This document shows positions 1 to 11,660 of a stretch of DNA of 64,000 nt, piece by piece. This DNA is from Linnemannia hyalina. Its lineage: Eukaryota > Mortierellomycota > Mortierellomycetes > Mortierellales > Mortierellaceae. How positions within the stretch are numbered: the stretch's first letter is position 1; the number at the start of each line of letters is the position of its first letter. The notes under the pieces are model-generated. The model did not search any database. It saw only the letters and a program-made list of their open reading frames with translations, and was not told where the DNA came from. The position numbers and the translations under genes are program-made. Location of the stretch: assembly GCA_019671135.1 (NCBI GenBank), contig JAHRHY010000005.1:496001-560000 (forward strand). Reading direction: 5' to 3'.

Positions 1-2110
1 TCCCACTGCCGCTGTGATGTATCCTGCCGTTCTCGAAACTTTCCGACTCCGAACCTGCGCCTCCTCCACCTGAGCGCCACTTTGACCCAGTATCCATATT
101 TCCGGCATGATTGCCCTCAGCAACACGATGTGGACTTGTCCGCTTAATCATTTCCGGCCGGAGAATATCCCGTTCGGGTGCGTCTGCTGGCAGACCCAGC
201 ATATCAAATGCCGCGATCGCGTTGTTGATCACAATATCCCGCTGCTTGGCCGAATAGTTCTTCCAGTCGTGAATCTTGACTTCCTTATACGTCTCCGGCC
301 TCAAAACGTACCGTCCCCCAGAGTAGTTGGCAACCTAGCAAGAGAATTGACGTGTCGGTGTTAATTATTTGGGCGTGTCTCGTAGATTTGCGCAGACCAT
401 CGGCTGACAAGGAAAACACAGACTCACAGATGACAGGATAGATTGCAAGTCCTCCAGGCCGACTTTCAACATCCTCATGAGCTCCCTCTCTTCTGCCCCA
501 CGAGGATGTTGCGCTATGAGCTGTATGATGCGTGTTCTAAGCGGTACTATCGTTCCTGATGTCGCTGCTGCCGCCGCTGCTGCTGCCGCGGTTGCTGTCG
601 GCACTGGAGGCTCTGAGCGTGGTGGCGATTGACCGCGTCTTCCCGTTGCCGATTTTGCTTTCACTATATGTCATTTGAACATAATAGAGTAACGTTAGTA
701 AGAACAAAATGTATTTCGCATAGCAGTTGTGAGCGCGAACTTTTAGTCCAAACGTCGATTATCTCATCAGAAAGTATTTGCTGAAGCTCTAATGCACATC
801 CCAAGCAGCGGTAGTTTGTGGTGCATGGCATGGAATAAAGTGAATCCTAGATCGAGGAAACTTACAGTCCCTTGGGTCAATTATTTGCGTCCTGCAGGTG
901 GATCAATTGATTTCAGGCAATTGTTATTTGATAAATTGATGTCCAATCGTGTTTGATGATCAACAGGATGCAATTGAGGGGTATCCCATGGCAGAAGAGA
1001 ATTGGAAAGTGAAAAAGAAGAATAGAGTAAGTAACTGCTTGGGAAAAGCACATGGACATGCAAACATGGACAGGAGCTACGATTTGAGAGAACAAAAGGA
1101 AAGAAAAAAATCCTTACGTCCTTGTCGGTTCATGTCTGGTCGCCTTCTTTTGCCCCTGTTTGGCATGAGTTCTTTGAATGGTGCATTTCGCACTAATATT
1201 CCCGACAAGATCCAGCTGTTTCGTTCCCGCGGGCAGTTTATAGACCTCAATGTTGTTGATCCCTGGCATATGGTTGAAGTCGTACGGCGTGTTCCCGACG
1301 AGCAATTTCTATATTTTTGATTAAAGGAAAAAAGGACGGATCAGAAGCTAGGCTCACCGCAGATGCTGACGAGAAAAAAAGAATACACGCACACACTTTA
1401 TCCATGCTCCAATGCACACGTTGCTTTCCACACACACACACACACAGATAGACAGACACGAACACAAACACGACCAACTACTATTCACAAACAGCGCGCT
1501 TTTGGACTCTCTGTATGTTGTCAGCAAGGAAATGAAGTTATCTGCTGCGTACTATTTTATGCCCTCTTCCTCGACAGATGCCAGAGATGACTGATAATCA
1601 TATAAATGGCGCACTAAAAGAACAGAGAAGAGTCGAACCCATCCCTGCTTTCACAAGACAAAAAACAGCGCTTTGGTACTTCCCAGGGTGTCCCCTTCCA
1701 TCAAAAAAATACGATACTTCTTATCTTGGACTCACTCCACATAGCAACTCCTGTCCCCTCACGACATAATAAGAAATAATACCCGATCACACCAAACGCC
1801 CGACCCTTGCCATCAACCATTCAAATCCAGTTGAATGACGATTCATAGATTCAAACAACCATGAAAGAAGATTCAAATAAGAAATAATACGCGGCTCACG
1901 AATGGTTGCAAGTGGCGAACATGTGAGCGAGTGGAAAGAAAAAGGGAAGGGTGAACTTACGGCATGATTCAAGTCCAATCGGATGGATTCGTTGCCGTTC
2001 AGAATCTCTTCCAGGGCCTCCTCGGACAACTTGAATTCGATGATTTGCCGCCGTGAGGAAGCCGGGTCGGCAGCGTTAACTACAAAGTGGTCATTATGGT
2101 TGAGAGGCAT
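1..2110 (-). CDS. ELL: RNA polymerase II elongation factor ELL, N-terminal part (cut by the window edge)
   Basis: ELL suppresses Pol II pausing in the nucleus as part of elongation complexes. At least four minus-strand exons fit the ELL N-terminal domain in order. The first (2110 to 1961) starts MPLNHNDHF and contains EFKLSEEALEEIL. The second (about 1313 to 1115) contains QLDLVGNISAKCTIQR. The third (about 660 to 425) contains RTRIIQLIAQHPRGAEERE, the winged-helix-like segment. The last (about 330 to 1) contains VANYSGGRYVLRPETYKEVK, matching the family's VAN...YKEV..DW signature. Splice junctions look canonical, for example GCC|GTAAGT at 1961. The C-terminal occludin-like domain would lie to the left, outside the window. 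An alternative ATG at 2862 would need an extra intron and opens into low-complexity sequence, so 2110 is preferred. An alanine run sits between exons two and three of the conserved core. Family assignment is strong; the exact start is moderate. Confidence 0.88.
1429..1446. repeat. (CA)9 microsatellite in an ELL intron
   Basis: Nine consecutive CA dinucleotides lie in the intron between the first and second recognised ELL exons. Confidence 0.9.
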
Positions 2111-3240
2111 AGTTGTTTAGACTCTGTCGCCTTCAGCTCCTCTGCCTTGACGTGCTGTGATTGGAGGAGGACTTGGAGCTGGCTGGCTTATGTTTTGTTG
2201 ATTGTGACAGGGGAATATGGGACAGGAGGTAATGGTAGCAGTGGCGGTGGTAGTAGTAGCGATGGAGGTGGTGTGGTTGTAGTTGGTTGGTTAGTTGGTT
2301 GGTTGGTTGTGGAGGAGATTGTCGAAGAGGGGACGGTGTGCGAAAATAAGGGAGAAAGGGTCCAGTTGGGACAGAGAGATGAGCGTGACGATGTAGATGC
2401 AAAGACGAAGAATAAAAAGGTGGAAAGAAGAAAATAAAAAATAAGAAAGGATCGTCTTTTTTTAAATGTAGGAAGGAAAGAGTGGCGTTTTTGGCTGGTG
2501 GCTGCGATGGTAAAAGAGAAGAGGGGGTGGAGGGGGAGGAGTGGGTGTACAAAGAAGAAGAGATTGAGGGTGGAGACAAAGAAGGAAGGCAAAGACGAAA
2601 GGAGGAGTACAGGCAGACGGACAAGAAAGGGAGAGTCAAGAAGAAAAGCAGCGATGAAGGATGACAAACAGACAAACAGACAGACAGAAGAAAGAAAGAA
2701 AAAAGAACAAAGGAATGACAAGAGACAATAGAAAAAAAAAGTGACGGTGGAAAGACGGATGGAGAATGAAAAACGAGGAAAGGGAAAGGAGAGAAAGGTA
2801 AAATAACCCAAATCCCAAGGTCCACTTCTCCAAATGCCACAGCCCTATCACTCCCTAAAACCATGGTGGGTCACCATTGGTCTTGCAAAAACGATAGGCA
2901 TGGGAGGGGGATGATCGAGTCTTTGTGGATACCCCTTGCCCCGATCTTCAAATGTCCGCGACACTACGCTCTATTTTTTATTAGAAGTAAAGTATTATGT
3001 AGTTGTAGCCCTGATTGTTTTGTGCATGGTGGGAGCACTAGCCCGTCCTTCTTTGGAGGAGAGACACACCAAGAGAACAGCAGCAGCTCACTGGTGCACA
3101 GGGCCCTGGAAAAAAATGTGTGCAACCAGACAAGAAAAAAAACAAACAAACTATCTAACACCTCATTATTATTTGTACAAGCTAGTGTGTGCCCTGACAA
3201 GGACTACAAATCAAGCAGGAAGAAGCATTTCAATACCACA
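2111..3240. other. Intergenic: ELL promoter side and CK2 3' end
   Basis: No convincing gene. From about 2190 to 2810 the plus strand is almost pure purine, so the ELL sense strand is CT-rich, as is common in fungal promoters and leaders. Long open frames here translate into Ser/Phe/Leu/Pro low complexity and are not believed. The stretch from 2870 to 3240 shows no feature I can name. Confidence 0.6.
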
Positions 3241-5166
3241 TTAACTGAGCATGTCACTCCAATCCTCAGACTCGGCCGTCTCGGAGTCGTCAGGATTCCT
3301 GACTGAATCAAAGTACCGGTGCGCCATAGCCTCCGCCGCAGTTAGACGCTCCTATCGAACAAATATTGAACAATTCAAGACAAATAAATGTGAGCATGAG
3401 TGCACGAGAAGTAAAATTGACACTCATGTACGACAGCCCACAGATTCTCGTGAGTGTCACCCTCTCTCATATCGCGTAGTTTTACCTGATGGTCGTATCG
3501 CAACAACTTTCCAAGCAAGTCCAGAGCGTCATTCGAGACGAGGTGTTGGTTTTGGGGTGTCACAAATCGGCCCCAAGCCATGCGAGGTATGTATTCGTGC
3601 AGCACATGATGGTGGTCGTCCAGCTCCAGTGAGTACTTGTCCAGGTACCTGAACAGTTCATCCGTTCCCAACACCTGTGCAATCTTGATCAGCTGGTCGT
3701 TGTTGTCTGATCCGCGAAAGAAGGGCTCCTTTTGAAAGATCTAGAGATCGGCAATACGAAGTGGCATGTATGTCAATATAATTTGTCGGCCATGCACGCA
3801 AGACATCCCTTAATTTATGACTGTCCAAGAAACGCATTTAAATGCTTACCAATGCAGCCAGCATGGCACCCAAACTCCACAAGTCCAAAGAGTAGTCATA
3901 GTCCTGCAAGTCCACGAGCAATTCGGGTCCCTTCCAATATCTCGAAGCTACACGGACGTTGTACATAGTTCCTGGATGATAAAACTCAGCCAGACCCCAA
4001 TCAATTAAACGCAGCTATATGCAAGGTAAAAGGTTGAATGGAGACATTGTCAATGCTAGTTAGTGATGCGTCCATGTACGAGTCTATCCATGTCATGCGC
4101 GATAACATTGCTTTTTCTTTCAAATTGTACCTTGCGCTTGTGGTGGTCAATCATAACATTGTGGGGCTTCAAATCTCGATGCATGATGCCTTTGGAGTGG
4201 CAAAAGTCCAGCGCCTATTGGATGTTCAAAACAGTGTCCACAGATGATGAGTATCGTATTGTGTTGAGTCATGTCTCTATATGCTCGATGGGTGATGGAC
4301 TTGGCTCTTTCCATTAAAATTCTCTTAACATTGGGAGCAGTACCTGTAAAAGCTGAAACATGTAGTATCGGACATCATCATCGTTGAACTTTGGGTAGAG
4401 AGCCCTGAAGTCGTCGTTGTCCACAGACTCAAATATCAAGGCGGGAGTCTTGGACTATTCATGTAAAATGGTCAGTGCGTTAGGATCATTATCATTTGGT
4501 CGACCATGACAATATCGATGACAGATGCACAACAAACGACTTGATTTTCTCCAGTTACCTGCGGGTCTCGCACAAGGTCGTACAAGCGGATAACATTTGG
4601 TCCGCCTGCGAGGTGCTGCAGGATCTTGACCTCACGTTTGATCTTCTTCTTCTTGATGGGCTTCAGGGCCTTGATGCAGCGTTTCTCGTAATTGACAATG
4701 TTGATGGCCTCAAAAACCTCGGAATATTTGCCTCGGCCCACCTTGCGAATGATTTCGTAAATCTCCTGAGTCCTAAGAGGTACAAGGAACGTAAAAGCAA
4801 ACAGGTTTGTCAGCGAAAGTGTTGTCATCACTGCCCTTACTGCTGTTATTGGGATGCATGCCATTAAGTCCTCCTAGAGGCGTTGCGTTGTAAAATATCA
4901 ACAACAACAATAAATACTGCTTTTTCAAGTGCGCTAGCGGTGGTTACATTTCATGCTTGCTCACAATTTTTCCTGAGAATAATAAGACCACATGGCAAAC
5001 GAGCAGATAAGTCCCTGCCAAAACAATACCATAACAAAGTGAACAAGAGTTCGACTTACCCCCACTGCAGAGAGAGGTTCTCGTAGTCCCAGTAATCCTC
5101 ACCCATCTTTTCGTTGACATCTGCGTAGACGCGGGCTACGCTTCCTGGGAGTTTAATCTTATTCAT
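3241..5166 (-). CDS. CKA1: Casein kinase 2 catalytic subunit alpha
   Basis: CK2 alpha is a constitutively active Ser/Thr kinase that, with its beta subunit, phosphorylates acidic sites in nuclear and cytoplasmic proteins. About seven exons are seen. They give the N-terminus [20 protein letters not shown], the glycine loop [14 protein letters not shown], the basic substrate-recognition stretch [15 protein letters not shown], and the catalytic loop [18 protein letters not shown]. The DWG motif follows in [13 protein letters not shown]; Trp in place of Phe is the CK2 hallmark. Next come [20 protein letters not shown] and the C-lobe exon with [19 protein letters not shown]. The last exon ends [14 protein letters not shown] followed by an acidic tail and a TAA stop at 3241-3243. 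The protein is about 350 residues, normal for the family. The start at 5166 is the only ATG that gives the conserved N-terminus. It is transcribed divergently from MED14. Confidence 0.95.
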
Positions 5167-5974
5167 TGTCCGCCGAGAGTTGGTATTTATGAGAGTGAGT
5201 AGGGGTAGGCTTGGCAGTTGAGGGAAACCTAAGGAGAACTGTGTTGTTGTTTGGCTCGGAGTAAGGAGAGGATGAGACTGAGAGGAAGGTCGACAAGATA
5301 GATGAGAGATGAGGGTTGAGCTGGACACAAGTGACGACAGCGAGGGGAGGATGATGACGAGGAGAGGGAGAATGGAGACAGAGAGAGGATGGATGAAGGT
5401 AGAGGGGGTTGGGTAAGAGATGGTGGCGGTGGTTGTGAGCAGGATAAAGGGAAAAATTGCCGCCCAACCCACGCAAACCTGAAAACCCGCCTGGAAATAA
5501 ACGTACTTGGATTGGAATTAGAGTAATGGTTGACGTCAATTATCTGCATTTTAAGGTGTATAAAAGGGATTTTGTCTTCATCTCTCGACTTAAGAACTGG
5601 TGTCGACCCTTTGATCCTTTGTTTCTTTTCTTTTCTTTCATTGTCTTGCCTCGCTGTTCCCCACCTTCATCGCGGCCTCACCTCTTGATCCTCTCCATCT
5701 TCTCCTGTTTTCATCTTCCTTCTGAACATCCTCCCCCTTCTTCGTCCCTCACCATCGACAGTGTAAACCTGTCCTCAGCCTCCTCCACACCACTTCTGTT
5801 ATTTTTTTCTTCTTTGTTTCTTTCGTGCGCGCGCCTTTCAGAAGCACTCGTCCAGTCCAATCAAGGAAAGACAAAAAGACAGGGAGCTAGTGTAAAAAGA
5901 GACCGGAGGGATAACATCGTCCAACGGAACCAACAAGCTCGCCGTCCTGGATATTCGAAAACAGTGCATGGCGC
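5167..5974. promoter_or_regulatory. Divergent promoter between CK2 alpha and MED14
   Basis: This roughly 800-bp region must serve both flanking genes. The left part is purine-rich on the plus strand, so the CK2 leader is CT-rich. The right part, about 5580-5830, is CT-rich on the plus strand, so the MED14 leader is CT-rich too. Open frames here are low complexity and are rejected as genes. Confidence 0.7.
5531..5566 (+). promoter_or_regulatory. CRE palindrome plus TATA box upstream of MED14
   Basis: A perfect TGACGTCA (5531-5538), the CREB/ATF-type bZIP site, is followed 20 bp later by TATAAAAG (5559-5566). Their order and spacing suggest a plus-strand core promoter about 380 bp before the MED14 start codon. 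Binding is inferred from the motif only. Confidence 0.55.
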
Positions 5975-8900
5975 ATGGCTGGAACGCACCTTCTCCACAA
6001 TTCCACGAATGGGACCCTGCATCAACCGACTCTGACAGAACCAATGATGGAACCAAACGGGATCACTAAAGGAGCGTTGCCGCCCGTGCCTGCACCAACG
6101 CCTACGCCTGCGCCTGTGTCTGCGCCAGTGCCTGTATCAGCACCGCCACCAGCAACTGTACCTGTCCTCCCCGACAATATGAACGCTATGGTCCCACTTG
6201 GCGCTGTTATTCATCGTATGACCAACGATGCATTTGCAGAGCTGTCCAACCTGTCAGAAACGTAAGTCCTTGACTTTAGTTTATTTTCAGGGCAACTATG
6301 AGCTTCAATTCGGGATCGTTTCCACACTTTTGCTAAGCAATTATTGTTATCCCCCTGACGCGTATGTTTAGATTGCCATCTATGAGTGACACGGACAGGA
6401 AGATCGAACTTTTGAAGTACACCCTTTCAAAGCGAGAACAGTTTATCAAGCTGCTGGTGCTGACAAAGTGGGGAAAGAATGCAAGAAAGTTTCAGCAATG
6501 TCAGGTATGTGTATCGCGATGATCGGCATGATTGCGCCCTGGCGGCCTTATGCTTGAGGCATATATTACCATCGAACGAACGTTAACCCATCAGTTGCTT
6601 ATCACCTTTTATTTCTTTTGTAGAACATTGTCGGATTTCTACATCATGAGAACGAACTCTTCACTCGAGCAGTTGGAGGACTCTTTGAGACATACAAGAT
6701 GTTTGGGAGGGCTCGGTAGGTGCACTTGGACTGTCGTGACTGCAACACATCTCGACATGGCAATGCGCCTGAATGGGTTCAATTACTCAACGATGTTCTT
6801 TCTCTTTTATAGCGTTCGGAACTTTGATATCCCAACAGCCATTGATGTTTTGACAACCGGATCATACCAACGACTTCCTTCCCGGATCAAACAAGCGTAC
6901 GTCGAGGACGACAAGCCTACCAGGTCCGAGATCGCAGCGACCTTGGAGAAACTGGATGATGTCATTCGGATGAGACTCTTGTGCGACGAATTAGTGCCGC
7001 CTGCCATGAAGTACACCGTTGGCAAAGGAAAGGCCAAGTTTGTCGTGACGAACGAGTTTGAGGTATATGTCGTTTACAGGATACGTTGGTCGTTCTTGTG
7101 TGGTCACTTCTATGGGCTTTCTTCTCATAATATCGAAAACTTCATCTACGTTTACTCTGGTCATAGGTAACGCTCACAGTCTTGGGACCAGGATCTCCCA
7201 AAGACGTTCCCTGGCGGATTGTGGGTCTGAAGATCCTAGCCAAGCCTGTTGGAGGATCGTTCCATGGTACGCGTGCAGGGATGATTCTCTTCTTAACACG
7301 CGTTCCTCGCCCGCAAACATCTGCTAACTAACGCTGTCGAGTGACTTTTGGAACATCCATTAGGTTTGGAGACATCCTTGACTGATGGACAAATGCGAGC
7401 TATCATTATGTTTGCCCAGAAGGCGCTGGAATCCGTCACCACGGCAAATGCGCCCCATCACCCTGCCCTCCCAGCTTCTGAAGCTGTCTCTTTGCCAGCC
7501 AACCAAGCTCTTCTGAGACTCTACGACTATCTGCACAATCTTTCGCTGCACCTACTTATTGAGCTCGTGTGCACCCAGGTACATATAATGATTTCTTATC
7601 TGTTATCGATAGTTGTCTTCATTTTCCTGGTACTCAAGTGTTTTATCGATTTTATTTAGGCGTATCAATTATCTCGATCGGGCTGGACGGACAAACTCAG
7701 ATTGGATGTAAATCAAACTCGTACTGTAGTGCGCCTAGTCTATTGGAATAGCGGATATGCTCTTCAAACCGTACAGCAGCAACCTGCCGCCCCACCATCA
7801 AAACGCCGCGCCTCAACAACAGCAGCTGGCCAGGGCAAAGATACCGCTCAGTCTTTGGCTGCTCAGCAGGAACATTATCTGGAGATTAGAATCGAGGAAC
7901 GTCAAGGACCAACAGAACCCATACCAGAAGGCCTGGCTGGTGCTCTAGTCGATCCAAAACTCCTTGGCTATCCCAAAGCTTACATCAAGGTGGTCTGGAG
8001 TCAAGTCGCCAAAGGGATCGTTCCAGAAAGCCAGGTTACCTCCATTCTGGAGTTGGTAAGTGTATAAAGTTGGATCATTCTCCTCGGTATCATGAACCGT
8101 TGGGCGAGATGCTAATAAGCCCTTCATGTTTGCGCTCACTAGGACCCCTCTCAACTTCACGTTGAGCGGCTACTTCTGAAGGCAGTCAACATGCACACAG
8201 GACAAGTCATGCAAGGATTCTATGATCGCCTTTGGAAATATATCGAAAGCATTAAGGACAAGCGGGAAACGATGGAAGGAACCCACTTTTCCAAGGATGA
8301 TGTTAAGTTGGAGGCACTGGATACCGGCGAGCAGCAGAACTCTGCAGTTGGTACAGCAGGCTTACCTGGACCTCGCGCACTACTGGTTCGTCTGAAAGGT
8401 GATCGCTGGATCCGAATCCGGATTGATGTCAGGACAGGGAGAGTCGTCGTGCGAGAAGTTGGCAAGACTGGTGAAGGAGATGACTGTAAGTTCGACACCT
8501 TCTAATGTATTGCCATGCATTATGTTCACAGCGGACTTATCTATGTTTTTCTCCTTGGTCACATAGCAATCATTGCCGCATTCCAAGCACGTCTGAACGA
8601 GAACGCAAACAACATTGTGGATGCTCTCATTTCATTGCGATTCTCTGTAAGTCCAGCTTTTATTGCAGCGTGTACAGCTTTCACTTTGATTGCACAGCTG
8701 GGCTAACCCTTGTGCGCTTCAACTCGATCTATCCATAGATGACCATTGTCGAACTGGAATCAATCGGCATTTTGCTTGGTCTCCAACCTTATCGACGATT
8801 AGCTCTCGGGAAGCAGGATGCGGCGCAGTTTGGCGCCAACATTCAACAAATCCTATTTCTGCAGTACCCGCAGCATCCACATCACTATCTTGTCGTTGGC

Positions 8901-11019
8901 GTCATTGAGCAAAAGTTCCGTGTATGGCTGATCGAAGTTGCTCCCACTGACAAGGAGGTCGCGGGAATTTGGCTCACCTTGAAATCGTTTGAGCCTGTGT
9001 ACTTGCAAGGACTGAAGCGACGAAGGAGAGAGATTGATGAGGGCAACTCATACAATGTCGCGCTCTCGAAGCGGAAATCTGTCCAATTTGACCTTGAGGA
9101 CGATGGCGCTAGCGACGCCCCGTCTGTGGAAGAGTAAGGATCACCATTACGGACACATGTCGATCTTCGCCGCTGTGACCCTATGAATGACGGTCATGAC
9201 ATACATGCTCATTACTACTCTCACCGTCTCGATTTGTGGTTTTAATAGGATGACCATTGACCAGGATGTGATGACCAAACTGGAAGCACTTTGTCGAGTC
9301 CGCATTTGTCTCAATGAGACGAAGAATCAGCTCCAGCAACTCGGCATTCAGTACCGACCAACAGTACACACCTCAAAGGACAATGGCTCGTCCGTCAGCG
9401 ACTCGAATATGTTACCTATACTCCGTCTGGACCAAAACTCGATATCAAGTGGAGCAGCAGATGACATGTTCGAATTTGTGGGCGCCAAGTTGACAGGATG
9501 GTGGGACAGCCAAAGAGAAACCTGTAATTTTGAGGTCAAAGCAAAGTTTGTCCCGAACGTCATTCCAACCAACATGGAGGGTGGAACTCTTGGTAGGTTT
9601 GAGAATTTGGCTGTTATATTGGTACTTTAGATGGCTTGGCGATGACCACTCGCTAATTCTTCCCTGCAAACTTACATTTCAAACAGACCCCTGTGTCCAT
9701 TACCATGCAGCGACGAGGATGCTGACTTTTACCTACAAGACACGAGGAACATTCGTTCGGCAGTTTCAACAAGACTGGGAGACGATTATCCGGATGCTCA
9801 AGATCATTCGCCAGCTTCATGCACCGACCCTCACCAACCCACACATCAAACTCCAACTGTGTCATTTACACGGTGTCCAGCTTCAATACTTCAAACGCTA
9901 CACCATCAGCATCAGATGGGCCCCTGCAGTCACGTCTGAAAAACGATCGTCCTCAGGAGTCGTGATCCCATGCGCTCCTCGCTTCCAGCAAGGTCTCTAT
10001 GAGATTGATCTCTCTGAGTTATCATCTGAGAAAGGACGACATGTGAATCCCCACCGCAGAATGAAGTACTTCCTACAGGACATGTTCAATCGCGAGGCCG
10101 ACCTTCACAGTCTTATGAACGTAAGTGAGGGGAAATGCGCACCATTTCATGCTCTCTTGGCGTTCAATTTTGTATGTACAGCGCGGTACAATACTAACCT
10201 GTTTGGTTTCACATTTTCTCTGAATTTTAGACAATGGTCCAAACGTGCTCGGTCCTGGAAGTATTGGATAGGTTGGAGAATTCGGTGAAGGAGGACTCTA
10301 TGGGAGTCAAGGTGTTATCGATCGTGCCTCGTGCGGTTCACCACATCCGTGTGATTTACGGATCAAGGTAGGATTAACCGCTTTGTTAGTTTCTTGTTTA
10401 CCTGCGCAATCAACGTGCGAAGATGTGTGAACCTGAATTAACCTTTTCAATGCATGCGACACACTATAGATACGCCTTGGACATTCGCGCTTTCAGTCGA
10501 ACCCACCTTTCTATGCATGATGCCTCGTTTCCCGGAGAATCATACGGGTCGAGTCTTCCCCCCCCTCCAGCCCCAGCTCTTGCACCGGCCTTGCTCGCCA
10601 CTCCAGGACGCACATTTTCGACAACGACAAAAGGCCACCTGCATTATGGAGCCATCAACAACCTTCAAGGAATTATTGAAGGCATTGACGTCGACAAGGA
10701 AGATGATGAGTTTAACAACTTACAACGATCTATTGAGACGGCCACAAGTCTCGCACCAGCCTCCCCTAATAACCCTAATCCCCACGCTCCATCCAGCATC
10801 ACCCTCCTCAAACAACAACAGCTGCAGCAGCAACAACAACAGCAACAACAGCTGCAGCAACAGCTGCAGGAGGGTGCCATCACAACACGCGCAGCAGACA
10901 CTGAACAGAACGATGAACCATACGATGTTATGCCTCTTCCGAACGGAGTTGTCTGCTCCAGAAGCGCGAGTGGCCGCGTCTTCTATCGGATTGCCAAACT
11001 TATGGAAAGTCTTGTCTGA
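5975..11019 (+). CDS. MED14: Mediator complex subunit 14 (Rgr1)
   Basis: MED14 is the scaffold subunit joining the head, middle and tail of Mediator, the coactivator bridging transcription factors and RNA polymerase II. The N-terminal signature is clear across the first intron: VPLGAVIHRMTNDAFAELSN, then LPSMSDTDRKIELLKYTLSK and REQFIKLLVLTKWGKNARKF. Later exons carry NIVGFLHHENELFTRAVGGL, FDIPTAIDVLTTGSYQRLPS and WRIVGLKILAKPV, all matching the conserved N-terminal half. The C-terminal exons contain SVQFDLEDDGASDAPSVEE and a stretch with a Gln run (about 10815-10870). The stop is at 11017-11019. A Pro/Ala-rich linker (about residues 37-67) precedes the conserved core. The first exon ends in phase 2 at 6261 and resumes at 6372. 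At least ten introns of about 60-120 nt are present. The length, over 1,200 residues, suits the family. Confidence 0.92.
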
Positions 11020-11660
11020 GCATCCTCAAGTAGCGCACTCTCATGGATCATTCGCCGCACCTTTTTTTTTCTTTACTTCTCATTGCTTTATTATTCCCCA
11101 CCTGTCCTTTACTCTTTCCTTTTTTTCCTCTTTTCTCCTCATACTCTTGTCAGCTAGCCTCTAATTGAAAGGTTGACAGTGGCGTGGGTTCCTTTTTACG
11201 CTTTGAGCATGTGAAACGCGAACCTCACCTTTTTGATTGCTGAACGAGAAGGTAGCCCATTATCATTGCTGATGCCGAACAGGCGCCATGCGGTGCTACA
11301 CAAACAATGTAACATATCATCATCCAACCAACAAAAAAAAAAGTCAAAAAACAATAAATCGCTTCCCCACCCTGGACGGACTTGCATCTGTCGAATAAGA
11401 AAAACGAACGAGTGATGCATGTCCATGTACTTCTTGGCATCAATTTGCACGCGAATTGTCGCATGAATTAATGAAGTCAATTAGTTTCACGTGATGATGG
11501 AACATGGGGGTGACAGAACGAAAAGAAGTGGGCTCGCTTCACTCTTGCTTCTCTCTTTCCCCTTTGCTCCACACTTTTGTCGACATCATCCCTCCCTTTC
11601 CCACTCCTTCTCACTTGGCCTCTTTCCAACTACCATTCATCGCCAAGAAAACAAGACGCC
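11020..11660. other. Intergenic: MED14 terminator and promoter of the C1/Pex24 gene
   Basis: T-rich runs follow the MED14 stop (11060-11160), and a CT-rich tract (11540-11640) precedes the next start codon. No gene is supported. Confidence 0.6.

Noticed and set aside
1625..1645. B-box-like GGGTTCGACTCT on the minus strand
   Set aside because: No T-stem pairing, acceptor stem or anticodon arm can be built around it, so it is not a tRNA.
2133..2864. 243-residue minus-strand open frame and overlapping 207-residue frame
   Set aside because: Translation is Ser/Phe/Leu/Pro low complexity created by a polypyrimidine tract. Overlapping frames are equally open, so this is promoter sequence.
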